Assembly (NCBI GenBank): GCA_016866335.1
Contig: VGMT01000007.1
Coordinates: 1-64,000, forward strand
Origin: Bacteroidota bacterium
GTDB lineage: Bacteria; Bacteroidota; Bacteroidia; CAIKAF01
Direction of reading: 5' to 3'
Length of the DNA stretch: 64,000 nt
Position numbers and translations under genes: made by a program
Part shown: piece by piece, positions 23,741-32,431 of the stretch
Layout of the letters: the number at the start of each line of letters is the position of its first letter
Numbering within the stretch: the first letter of the stretch is position 1
Notes under the pieces: model-generated
Databases searched by the model: none
What the model saw: the letters and a program-made list of their open reading frames with translations, nothing else
What the model was told of the DNA's origin: nothing

Positions 23741-26320
23741 TTAAGCCTTGGCCTTGCGTGATTCCATAAACCAACGACCCAATGCACCCAAAAGAAGGAG
23801 AGCAAGAATAGCGGATCCGGCGTAGCTGTATTTAGATGAGGTTTCAACTACATCGGGTTTAAAATACCAACGTATGGTGTGGGTTCCTGGGGCTGCTTCA
23901 ATAGCCCTAAGCAGGTAATTGGCTCTGTAACTAGCAATGGGCAATCCATCCATTTCAACCTTCCAGCCTTTATCGTAATACAATTCGCTGAAAACCAAAG
24001 GTTGGTACACTTTAGATTTGACGGTATACACAATTTCTTCGGGGGTATATACTTCGAGCTGGACCGTAGCGGTTGAGTCAAAATCACCTTTCCATGCTTT
24101 TACCGAGGGTTTGAATTTTTGGTCAACAAACACCACATCTTTGAGGTTGTAGGCGTTTTTCACGGCCTGAATTTCTTTGTCGGGGCCGGCAACAAATTCA
24201 ATGTTTTTAGGAAACCATGCAGCGCCATAGTGGTATGGATTTTCAATGGGCGATCCTTTGGGGTCAACAATAATGTATTTGGTGTTGAGCATATTTAGAC
24301 CAGCACAAGCAACAAATGCATTTCGGGCATCGAAAATGGTTTTAGCTCCCTGCAATCCAATTTGCATCTGCCTTAAATCACCATCGATTCGATTTTCAAT
24401 AAATTCCTGATATCTTTTCATTTTGGCGCCATGGTAACCGCCTATGGATTGATGGAAAAAGGAAGTAGTAGCGTCGTTGAATGGGGAGGCCGATATATTG
24501 AGGACCCGAATGCTTGGGTCACCGTCGTTCAAAATAACCAGATCGGCCGCTGTTTTAGGTTGGGCTTGTTCTTTGGGTTGAGCGGGTTGGTAAACAGACT
24601 CATCTAAGTATCTAGAACCGACTCCGCCCAAATCAATCGCTATAGCAAGGCCAAGGCCTACTGTTGCTTGTGTTAGGGTTAATTTTTGTTTCAACAATGC
24701 CCAGAGCAGACCTGCACCTATGAGGAGAAACAAAATGCTTCGTCCCAAATCGGCCCTGAGGATAGCCACCCTACCTTTTTCCATGGTGTCAATAATTTGG
24801 CCAGCGCCATCTCCAGTCAATCTAGAAATTTGATCGGCGTCTTCGGCGCGAACGATGTTTTGGAATAAAGACGGAGCAATGTAGCTTAGTGCCATAAAGG
24901 CAAAGGCGGCAATAAAAATGCCCTGTCCGACTTTTTCGTAGCTGATATTGAATTCCTTGTTGCCCAATTTAAAGGGTTCTTTTAATCTGGATGGAGATTC
25001 AAACAATTCATGTAGGGTTAAACCAAAAAGCAAGGGGAGTAAGAATTGGGGGATAACCATAATGGAGTTTACTGCCCTGAATTTGTTGTAACCTGGGAAG
25101 TAGTCAATAAACAGATTTGTAAGCCAGGGGGCATTTTTTCCTAATGCCAGCCACATTGTGAGCAACAAACCGATAAGGATGACCCATTTTAAACCTGACC
25201 GAACGAAGAACAATCCGAACAAACTCAAAACGATGATTAAAACACCGGCATAAATAACACCTCCCGCGGCATCTTGGTATCCCCAATATTGGTCAATATA
25301 CACGTATAATCCTTGCTGTTGGGCTTGAATTTGGAAATTTCGGATGGGTTCAAGTCCTTTGGCGCCAATGGATTTCTCGGCGGTTTCATTCAACAAGAGC
25401 AAACCGTTTTTGGGGCCTTTGTAGTTGGGAATCATCAGGGCAAAAAAGTCTCCTTTAGCGAAGCTATAGCCTGTGATGTAACTGCGTTGCAGCCCGCCTG
25501 TTTCTTCATTTGGGTCGATGGCTTTGGTTTCAGCGCTGAGTTCAGAAGGGGCGCGTGTGCTGTATTTTTGGTACTCCAAAACAGGCATGATTTGATTTAA
25601 ATTAGCAATCAAAGCTCCGCCCATAGCCAAAGAGAGAAGGCTGCCTGCTATGGCTAAATGTTTGAATTGTCTTGCTTTGATGCTGGCAAAAGCATGTTGA
25701 ATGAGCCAGATAGCCACAAAGAAAACCAAGTAATAGTAAATCATTTGATAGTGTCCTGCAAGGATAGCGCAGCTCATCATAATGCCCGTCATGGCAGCGC
25801 CTTCCAGGTATTTTTTTTGAGCCATCCAACCCATACCTGCGATAGCCCAAGGCAAATAGCCAATGGTTTGAACTTTGCCGAAGTGGCCAGCGGCCAATAC
25901 CACAGCGACATAGGAGGTGAGGCCAAAAGCAATGGCGGAAAGGACAGAGGCTTCAGGGCGGTTTTTAAAGGCGATCATCATCAAATAAAAACCAGCCATG
26001 GCTGACCAAAGGTACATGGCGACGCGGGTCATGCCTAAACCAACCAATTTGTTGACGGTAGGCGCGATAAAATTGCCTACCGGGGTAAAGTAAATCAAAT
26101 AGTTGGGCATACCGCTGAACATACGGTTGGTCCAAAGAGCAGGTCGCCCATGTTCGTTTTTAAAGTCAATGGCTTGCATGGCTGCGCCGCGCCACATATC
26201 GTCGTCGTGGGCTCTCAATTCCATTCCATCGAACAACTCAGCCTTTCCGATAATTATTGCAATGAGGAGCAAGGCGGCAAGGGAAACCGCATGTGGGATT
26301 AGGTGACGAAAACGTTCCAT
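23741..26320 (-). CDS. YfhO-family polytopic membrane protein
   Basis: An 859-residue protein with about 13 hydrophobic helices in the first 560 residues and a large C-terminal extracytoplasmic domain (about 600-820), ending with a final helix (about 830-850). The sequence RAHDDDMWRGAAMQ near residue 37, following TM1, resembles the acidic motif of GT-C glycosyltransferases. The family (YfhO, PF09586) includes enzymes acting on lipoteichoic acid or lipid-linked sugars in Firmicutes; in Bacteroidota the substrate is unknown. It lies 20 bp downstream of the malic enzyme gene and may share a transcript with it. Confidence 0.85.
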   Translation of the reverse strand: MERFRHLIPHAVSLAALLLIAIIIGKAELFDGMELRAHDDDMWRGAAMQAIDFKNEHGRPALWTNRMFSGMPNYLIYFTPVGNFIAPTVNKLVGLGMTRVAMYLWSAMAGFYLMMIAFKNRPEASVLSAIAFGLTSYVAVVLAAGHFGKVQTIGYLPWAIAGMGWMAQKKYLEGAAMTGIMMSCAILAGHYQMIYYYLVFFVAIWLIQHAFASIKARQFKHLAIAGSLLSLAMGGALIANLNQIMPVLEYQKYSTRAPSELSAETKAIDPNEETGGLQRSYITGYSFAKGDFFALMIPNYKGPKNGLLLLNETAEKSIGAKGLEPIRNFQIQAQQQGLYVYIDQYWGYQDAAGGVIYAGVLIIVLSLFGLFFVRSGLKWVILIGLLLTMWLALGKNAPWLTNLFIDYFPGYNKFRAVNSIMVIPQFLLPLLFGLTLHELFESPSRLKEPFKLGNKEFNISYEKVGQGIFIAAFAFMALSYIAPSLFQNIVRAEDADQISRLTGDGAGQIIDTMEKGRVAILRADLGRSILFLLIGAGLLWALLKQKLTLTQATVGLGLAIAIDLGGVGSRYLDESVYQPAQPKEQAQPKTAADLVILNDGDPSIRVLNISASPFNDATTSFFHQSIGGYHGAKMKRYQEFIENRIDGDLRQMQIGLQGAKTIFDARNAFVACAGLNMLNTKYIIVDPKGSPIENPYHYGAAWFPKNIEFVAGPDKEIQAVKNAYNLKDVVFVDQKFKPSVKAWKGDFDSTATVQLEVYTPEEIVYTVKSKVYQPLVFSELYYDKGWKVEMDGLPIASYRANYLLRAIEAAPGTHTIRWYFKPDVVETSSKYSYAGSAILALLLLGALGRWFMESRKAKA

Positions 26321-26340
26321 GGATAGGGTAGGTTTAAATT

Positions 26341-27525
26341 TTACAATCGGTCTTCGGGTTTTATGGCCTCAAACACAGCTTTAGCGACCTTGGGGCCCAC
26401 AGACATGTCTAGGGTTTCGGGAACTATGTTGTTTCGGTCAATGTTTTCTACGGCGTTGGCAATAGCCAAAGCTGCAGCAATTTTCATTCGTGTGGTTATT
26501 CTGCGTGCGTGTCCGTCTAGGGCACCCCTGAAAATACCTGGGAAAGCCAAAACGTTATTGATTTGGTTGGGCAGGTCGCTTCTTCCGGTTCCTACCACAG
26601 CGGCCCCCCCTTTGTAGGCTTCTTCGGGCATGATTTCGGGAACGGGATTGGCCAAAGCAAAAATGATGGCATCTTTAGCCATGGTCGCAATATCGTTGGC
26701 ATTAAGTAAATTCTCTTGGCTTACACCAATGAATACATCGGCACCCTTAAGGACGTCGTGCAGACTTCCAGAAACATTGTTGGGGTTTGTCCAGCTTAGC
26801 AGGCTTCGTTTGGTATCGTTCAAATCGGTTCTTCCTGCGTGAACTACACCCTTGGTGTCGCAAAGAATAACCTCTTTTACGGCAATACCTTGAAGGTCTT
26901 CGCCTCGGGTTGCACTATCCAGAAGTTTTGCGATGGCAACCCCAGCAGCACCGGCTCCATTGATCACAATTTTAAGGTCTTGGATATTTTTGTTCAAGAG
27001 CTTACAAGCATTGATCATACCGGCCAAAACAACAACGGCTGTTCCGTGTTGGTCGTCGTGGAAAACGGGAATACCCAAATCTTGAAGGCGGTCTTCGATT
27101 TCAAAGCATCTGGGGGCCGAAATGTCTTCAAGGTTAATCCCGCCAAACACAGGAGCTATTCTGCGAATGGTTTCAATGACTTCTTCGGTATCTTGGGTGT
27201 CAAGGCAAATAGGGAAGGCGTCGACATCTCCGAATTTTTTAAAGAGCATGGCTTTTCCTTCCATAACGGGAAGAGCGGCAGATGCTCCAATGTTGCCAAG
27301 GCCTAAAACGGCGGTTCCGTCGGTAACCACAGCCACCATGTTGCTTTTAATGGTATATTTCCAAACGTCGGCGGGGTTGGCATGAATTCTTTTGCACGGT
27401 TCTGCAACTCCTGGGGAATACAATAAACTCAATCCATCGCGCGAATCAATGTCCATTTTGGCCTGAATTCCAATCTTTCCACGTAGCGATTCATGCAGGG
27501 TCAGGGACTCCTTAAAATAATCCAT
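26341..27525 (-). CDS. Malic enzyme (NAD(P)-dependent, short form)
   Basis: A 394-residue enzyme decarboxylating malate to pyruvate. The N-terminal catalytic domain has SLLYSPGVAEPC (Tyr as general acid) and DGTAVLGLGNIG; metal and substrate residues are in GINLEDISAPRCFEIE and PVFHDDQHGTA. The NAD(P)-binding domain has VINGAGAAGVAIA. It stops at about 394 residues and so lacks the phosphotransacetylase-like C-terminal half of MaeB. Cofactor preference is not decided by the visible motif. Confidence 0.95.
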   Translation of the reverse strand: MDYFKESLTLHESLRGKIGIQAKMDIDSRDGLSLLYSPGVAEPCKRIHANPADVWKYTIKSNMVAVVTDGTAVLGLGNIGASAALPVMEGKAMLFKKFGDVDAFPICLDTQDTEEVIETIRRIAPVFGGINLEDISAPRCFEIEDRLQDLGIPVFHDDQHGTAVVVLAGMINACKLLNKNIQDLKIVINGAGAAGVAIAKLLDSATRGEDLQGIAVKEVILCDTKGVVHAGRTDLNDTKRSLLSWTNPNNVSGSLHDVLKGADVFIGVSQENLLNANDIATMAKDAIIFALANPVPEIMPEEAYKGGAAVVGTGRSDLPNQINNVLAFPGIFRGALDGHARRITTRMKIAAALAIANAVENIDRNNIVPETLDMSVGPKVAKAVFEAIKPEDRL

Positions 27526-27577
27526 AAAGGTGGTTTAGCTTAGTCAAACTTAATAAAGAAAATGGTAAGGGAGGTTG

Positions 27578-28651
27578 TTAACGAACGTAGCGGTAATCTT
27601 CTTTGCCCGTTAAGCCTACTATTACATTGTAAATCAAGTCAATAACTCGTTCAACATCTTCGGCTGCCACGGTTTCTACTGTAGTGTGCATGTATTTTAG
27701 AGGTAGGGAAATGAGCGCACTAGGAACACCTTCGCCGCTGTAGGCAAAAGAGTCTGTATCGGTTCCGGTGCTTCGTTCGGCCACAATGCGTTGAAATGAA
27801 ATTCCTGATTCTGTAGCTGTGTTAATGATTCGGTCAAGCAGTAGGTTATGAACGGCAGCTCCATAGGAAAGAACCGGCCCGCGTCCACAGGCAATATCGG
27901 CGTCTTCTTTGTTGTAGCCGGGGGATTGGGTGTCGTGGGTTACATCGGTAACAATAGCCACATCGGGTTTAATGCGCCGGGAAATCATTTCGGCTCCGCG
28001 CAGACCAATTTCTTCTTGCACGGCATTTACTGCATACAAGGCAAAGGGCAATTGAATGCTCTTTTCTTTAATGCGGCGCAGCACTTCGGCGATCATAAAG
28101 CCACCCATTCTATTGTCAAGGGCGCGTCCTGTAATGTATCTATCTCCATTAAGCCAGGTAAGCCCGTCGGTAAATGTGGCAACACAACCAATGTGAACTC
28201 CCATGGCCAAAACCTCATCGCGGTTGTTGGCGCCCACATCCAAAAATATGCTTTTCATGCTTGGGGCGGGTTCGTCTTTGTCGCGGGGGCGAACATGGAT
28301 GGCGGGCCAGCCGAAAATGGCAGGGATAAGGCCTTTTTTGGTGTGAATTACGGCCCGCATGCTGGGCGCTATAACGGCATCGCTTCCGCCATTTCGTTTT
28401 AATGTGATGTACCCTTTTTCAGAGATGTTGGCGACAAACCATGCGATTTCATCGGCATGAGCCTCAATAACAACTTTGTATTTGGCTTCGGGGTTTACAA
28501 CGGCTGCAACAGAGCCATAGGGGTCTGAAAAATAGGTGTCGGAGTACGGTTTAACGTAGTCTAGCCATATCTGCTGGCCAGGAGCTTCGTGCCCGGTTGG
28601 CGAATAGTTGTTTAGGTATCGGCTTAAAAATTCCTTCGATTGTGTATCCAT
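27578..28651 (-). CDS. M42 family metallopeptidase (glutamyl aminopeptidase/endoglucanase-like)
   Basis: A 357-residue, probably dodecameric di-zinc aminopeptidase. Metal ligands and catalytic residues are in EAHADEIAW (about 62-70), RALDNRMGGF (Asp bridging the metals), VQEEIGLRGA (catalytic Glu-Glu), and the terminal MHTTVETV. It is cytosolic (no signal peptide) and trims peptides. A long open frame on the opposite strand is a codon-bias shadow. It lies 53 bp upstream of the malic enzyme gene. Confidence 0.94.
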   Translation of the reverse strand: MDTQSKEFLSRYLNNYSPTGHEAPGQQIWLDYVKPYSDTYFSDPYGSVAAVVNPEAKYKVVIEAHADEIAWFVANISEKGYITLKRNGGSDAVIAPSMRAVIHTKKGLIPAIFGWPAIHVRPRDKDEPAPSMKSIFLDVGANNRDEVLAMGVHIGCVATFTDGLTWLNGDRYITGRALDNRMGGFMIAEVLRRIKEKSIQLPFALYAVNAVQEEIGLRGAEMISRRIKPDVAIVTDVTHDTQSPGYNKEDADIACGRGPVLSYGAAVHNLLLDRIINTATESGISFQRIVAERSTGTDTDSFAYSGEGVPSALISLPLKYMHTTVETVAAEDVERVIDLIYNVIVGLTGKEDYRYVR

Positions 28652-28667
28652 AACTGAGTATGAAGGT

Positions 28668-28692
28668 AAAAAAAAAGCCCCAACTAGGGGCT
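28668..28692 (-). terminator. Rho-independent terminator of rpmH
   Basis: On the minus strand AGCCCC-TAGTT-GGGGCT is followed by a run of T (complement of the A-run at 28668-28676). It lies 22 bp past the rpmH stop and is a textbook hairpin. Confidence 0.85.
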
Positions 28693-28713
28693 AGAATAGA
28701 TGTGCGGGAAATT

Positions 28714-28875
28714 CTATTTTTTAGGATAAAATTCGTCAGAAATAGTAAGGCGTTTGCGGCCACGACGGCGACGCGCTGCCAATACACGGCGTCCATTGGC
28801 CGTTGACATACGCTTCCGAAAACCATGTTTATTTCTTCTCTTGCGAATGGAGGGTTGAAACGTTCTCTTAGACAT
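28714..28875 (-). CDS. rpmH: 50S ribosomal protein L34
   Basis: A 53-residue, highly basic protein that I translated directly from the minus strand. It starts [20 protein letters not shown], contains [20 protein letters not shown] and ends with a short acidic/aromatic tail (SDEFYPKK), typical of Bacteroidota L34. A terminator follows at 28668-28692 and a TATTTTTG promoter box precedes. It is not next to rnpA or dnaA here. A longer frame covering this region (28551-28973) in another phase is spurious. Confidence 0.97.
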   Translation of the reverse strand: MSKRTFQPSIRKRRNKHGFRKRMSTANGRRVLAARRRRGRKRLTISDEFYPKK

Positions 28876-28914
28876 GACGGTGATTTATACGGTATGCTAT
28901 CAAAAATTGGACTG

Positions 28915-28922
28915 CAAAAATA
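28915..28922 (-). promoter_or_regulatory. -7 promoter box of rpmH
   Basis: The minus strand reads TATTTTTG (TAnnTTTG), 39 nt before the ATG at 28875. The rest of the 268-bp gap up to the PrsW gene shows nothing recognisable. Confidence 0.45.
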
Positions 28923-29143
28923 GGTTTTCTGTTTCAAACCACCAACTTTTAATTTGAAAACCTTTAAAACCAACTCTATTCTTCAGCGTCGATAATTAAC
29001 CCAAGAATGCAGGATTTTTTTGTGGTTGAGGCTACCTATTGGTTCGTGGTTAGCCTGTCCCTACGCGGGTTTTCTGTCTTGGTACTTGGTAGTTTAGGCA
29101 AGAATACACGCATATTGTGCTTTCCTGGCACACTAACCAATTC

Positions 29144-29836
29144 TCAATGGTCCATTCGTTGAATTCCAAATGGGGATGCATCTTGGTGCAGCCTGATGGC
29201 TTTTTTAGATAGGTAAATACTGAGTGCAAAGGTTCCAAGGGCCCCAATCAGAGTAAGAATGCCCCAGCCATGGAATAAAAAGAAATCGAATAGGCCGTGA
29301 AGTAGGGATGCCAAAAAGAGCGTCGGAATTAAAATGGGTACAGAAGGGTTCATTTTTTTGATTCCCAAAGCAAAACCAAGCAGAATGCCCCAAGTTGCAT
29401 GGGCGGGAACCGATAAGAACGCGCGCATTATTCCAGTGGCAACTCCATGTTCTGTAACGTACATGATGTTTTCAAGGGTGGCAAATCCCATGGCCGACAT
29501 CACGCAATAGGTTATTCCGTCAAAGGGTTCGTTGAATATTTTTTTAGGAAAAATAAGCCAACGAACGAATATGAATTTGCAGAATTCTTCGACCAATCCG
29601 ATGCCCAAAACGCAAGAAATTAAAGAAATAAAAAGCATATCTGATTCGGGTTCTGAGCCCAGAAACTGAGCTAAAAAAGAGAGTAAGAGGGTTGGAATTA
29701 CGCTAAGAACACCAAGAAGGAAGGCATACAAAAGCCAATGCAGGGGTTCTTTTTCCCATTTGTCTTTCCAGTAGATGAATATTCCAATGGCCAATCCAGG
29801 GGCAACAGCCAGGGCAATTAAGCTTAATTTAACCAT
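29144..29836 (-). CDS. PrsW family intramembrane metalloprotease
   Basis: A 230-residue protein with about seven hydrophobic helices. The CPBP-like PrsW signatures are present: GLVEEFCKF (Glu-Glu-x-x-Lys), FDGITYCVMSAMGFATLEN, and the helix histidines in PAHATWG and LLHGLFDF. PrsW of Bacillus cleaves the anti-sigma factor RsiW; no anti-sigma gene is encoded nearby, so the substrate is unknown. Monocistronic. Confidence 0.9.
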   Translation of the reverse strand: MVKLSLIALAVAPGLAIGIFIYWKDKWEKEPLHWLLYAFLLGVLSVIPTLLLSFLAQFLGSEPESDMLFISLISCVLGIGLVEEFCKFIFVRWLIFPKKIFNEPFDGITYCVMSAMGFATLENIMYVTEHGVATGIMRAFLSVPAHATWGILLGFALGIKKMNPSVPILIPTLFLASLLHGLFDFFLFHGWGILTLIGALGTFALSIYLSKKAIRLHQDASPFGIQRMDH

Positions 29837-29991
29837 AAAAAAGGAAGCAAATTGGGCAAGCCCATGTTCATAAAATGAATTTCTTTTAACCCCCTAAAAA
29901 TGAGTTCAGGGTTTATGAATAAACACCAAGGTAAAGAAAAAACAGTTGCATTTTACTTCAGGGAGTCGATGCATTGAGCAAGGCTTTTTAT

Positions 29992-32415
29992 TTAAAGGCC
30001 CATGTCTTCGCCCCCACTCATACCCTCTCCACGGCGGCGGTTTCGCTGTTCGGCCTTGAATGGTTTGCCAAATTTCCAAGTCAGCTGTGCTGTAAACCTC
30101 AAGGTCATGGGGTCCCGCATTACTTCTCCATCGAAATACAGGTCCCTCGATTTAAAAAGAAATCTTCTGGTATCAAAAATATCGGAAGCGTTTACAGCCA
30201 AAGAAAGTTTCCCGTCCAAAAAGTCTTTTCGCAGTCCGGCATCAACCCACAAGAAATAGGATATTTCACCCTGAGGAAATACCTGTGGGGCTTGATAAAA
30301 AATACTGGCTTGCCATTCCCATGTTTTGCCCATTTTATAGGTCCATTGGGAGCGAAGGTTTAAACTGAAGTTTTCGGCATCCAAAGCCCCTAAACTTGAA
30401 TTTCCAGCCATATAGGTGCGAAAAACATTTAGGGTAAAGGTTCCTGAAAGCACTTTTTTTATTCTGGCTCGGTACACCATTTCCAGCCCTGTGCTGTGCG
30501 AAAATCCAAAATTCGCCTGTTCCATTGTGGCAATACCGCTGGAGTCGATAGAAATTAGGCGTTGGATTGGGCCATCCACGTATCGATAATAGGCAGATGC
30601 ATACAAAAAATGGGGCCCCAGCATTTTACTGAATGAGAGTTCTAGGGCATCTGTAATTTCTGGGTTCAAATTGGGGTTTCCCTGCCGAATGTTAAAGGGG
30701 TCGCGGTAATCAGGAAAAGGGTTAAGGGACCAAAAGCCAGGGCGGTCGATGCGGCGCGAATAGCCCAAGGTGAAATCCAATCCAGTTTTAGGACTCCATT
30801 TTAGGTTTGCGGTTGGGAAAAACTGAATGTAGCGTTTGTCAAATGCAGGGATGTTTTTTAACACAAAGCCCTGAGCCATGGTGTATTCGCCGCGTAAACC
30901 TGCCTGATAATCTAAGGTTTTGTGGAGTTTTCCTGCAACCTGAACGTAGGTGGCGGCAACCCATTCGTCGTATCGAAATGAAGCGGTCCTTAGGGTGTCG
31001 GCAAACCAACCCGAAACTCCAAGGCTGTCGGTTTTTAAATCGGAATCGCTGCGCCGTAAATTTGATTTAATGCCGAACTCAATTTTAGAGAGTGGTTTCC
31101 ATTTCAGCATGTGTATTCTATCCAATTGAGCGCTAAGCACTCCATTTAGCGTTCCATTCTGGCTTCGGCTCAAAACAGTATCGACAACCGGAACCAAATT
31201 CATTTGTTCGAAATCTGCTTTTTCAATGTCTCCATTTAGGCTGCTTGAAATGGAAGCACTCCATTCAGAACCATTTTCATTTCCTTTTTTTGTCCACGAC
31301 AGGTTGATGTCGCCATTCCAGCCTAGTTCGGTATTGTTGACTTGCCTTTGGTAGCTGGTATTTGGAGCAAATAACGAATCTGAAAAGGTGTTTAGAAAAT
31401 GTTCTGGGTGGCTTTCTTGCCGTGGGCCTCCCAAATAGGTCAAGGATAGCGTGTTTTTTTTGTTGGGGCTAAATTCAACCGAACCCGATAAACTGGCATT
31501 CATATCGCTTCGGTCTCCTTTCACATCTTGATTTTGCCTTAAAAATGGTGTGCCTGGCAAGTAGCTGTTTCTACGGGTAAAACCACTCATAGGTCGCGTT
31601 GAACTTCGAAAAGAAAGCGAATTTACCAGCACCCAGGCCCCTTTTTTCAGGTTAAAACTTGCCGAGAGGTTAGAGTTGGCAGGCCAACCGCCTCCGGCAC
31701 TTAGCTGTCCAAACCTTCCGTCTGGGCGGTCATCTTTGGTTATGATGTTCAAAATGCTAACCCCTTCGGCGTCGTATTTGGCCGATGGCGAGGTAATCAA
31801 TTCAAATCGAACAATCGAAGCCGCCGGAATCTGCTCTAAAATTTGGCTTCTGTTTTCGGCATTCAATCCCGATGGCTTACCGTTGATGTACACAAGCAAA
31901 CTTCCACTGCCACGAACAGAAATGGCTCCGTCAACATCTACCTGAACCAAGGGGACTTGCCTTAAGGCATCCATGGCCGATCCACCCGCAGCTATGGTGT
32001 TTTTTTGAACATTAAAAATCTTGCGGTCAACCCCCAGTTCCATTTCGGGCCGGTCTTCGGTTAGGTTAAATTCCGAAATGGCCTGAGCGTTCGGATTTAG
32101 GATGAAAGTTTGGCCTATTTTCGTTTTCCAATCCTCAAAAAGCGTGTCTTTGAATGTGGTGTAACCTACGGCGCTTATGTGCAGAAGCAGAGGACTCCCA
32201 TCGGGCATAGGGAAATTAAATTTACCAGTACTGTCTGCAATTCCTCCGCCCAAGGTTTTGGAGGTATTACCCAAACTTTTTATGGCTACCGAGGCAAATG
32301 CCAAGGGTTTGCCAGAGGTGCCGTCTTTTACTCGGCCTTTGAACGATTGTTGATTCCATGCATGGCTGATGGGCATTAAGGCCAACATCAACCCAATTTT
32401 ACACCCTAATTTCAC
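29992..32415 (-). CDS. TonB-dependent receptor-like outer-membrane protein with carboxypeptidase-regulatory N-domain
   Basis: A protein of about 807 residues: signal peptide (1 to about 20, LALMPISHAW), a CarboxypepD_reg-like beta domain (about 24-100), a plug-like domain (about 120-220: MDALRQVPLVQVDVDGAISVRG), then a long beta-barrel of the OMP_b-brl_3 type. It carries out ligand uptake or export across the outer membrane; no SusD partner is adjacent. The open frame starts with TTG at 32421; the GTG at 32415 (giving MKLGCKIGL) is the better start and lies 16 bp after the M1 peptidase gene, so the two genes probably form an operon. The C-terminus is an odd Arg/Gly-rich tail (RNRRRGEGMSGG). 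Confidence 0.88.
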   Translation of the reverse strand: MKLGCKIGLMLALMPISHAWNQQSFKGRVKDGTSGKPLAFASVAIKSLGNTSKTLGGGIADSTGKFNFPMPDGSPLLLHISAVGYTTFKDTLFEDWKTKIGQTFILNPNAQAISEFNLTEDRPEMELGVDRKIFNVQKNTIAAGGSAMDALRQVPLVQVDVDGAISVRGSGSLLVYINGKPSGLNAENRSQILEQIPAASIVRFELITSPSAKYDAEGVSILNIITKDDRPDGRFGQLSAGGGWPANSNLSASFNLKKGAWVLVNSLSFRSSTRPMSGFTRRNSYLPGTPFLRQNQDVKGDRSDMNASLSGSVEFSPNKKNTLSLTYLGGPRQESHPEHFLNTFSDSLFAPNTSYQRQVNNTELGWNGDINLSWTKKGNENGSEWSASISSSLNGDIEKADFEQMNLVPVVDTVLSRSQNGTLNGVLSAQLDRIHMLKWKPLSKIEFGIKSNLRRSDSDLKTDSLGVSGWFADTLRTASFRYDEWVAATYVQVAGKLHKTLDYQAGLRGEYTMAQGFVLKNIPAFDKRYIQFFPTANLKWSPKTGLDFTLGYSRRIDRPGFWSLNPFPDYRDPFNIRQGNPNLNPEITDALELSFSKMLGPHFLYASAYYRYVDGPIQRLISIDSSGIATMEQANFGFSHSTGLEMVYRARIKKVLSGTFTLNVFRTYMAGNSSLGALDAENFSLNLRSQWTYKMGKTWEWQASIFYQAPQVFPQGEISYFLWVDAGLRKDFLDGKLSLAVNASDIFDTRRFLFKSRDLYFDGEVMRDPMTLRFTAQLTWKFGKPFKAEQRNRRRGEGMSGGEDMGL

Positions 32416-32431
32416 GCCCAAAACCTAATTT

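Noticed and set aside
26839-27306. 155-codon open frame on the plus strand
   Set aside because: Antisense to the malic enzyme gene, whose catalytic motifs are all intact.
27848-28402. 184-codon open frame on the plus strand
   Set aside because: Lies entirely antisense to the well-conserved M42 peptidase gene; composition is that of a codon-bias shadow and it resembles no protein.
28551-28973. 140-codon minus-strand frame over the rpmH region
   Set aside because: Runs through rpmH in another phase and into the M42 peptidase gene; L34 in the correct frame explains the conservation.
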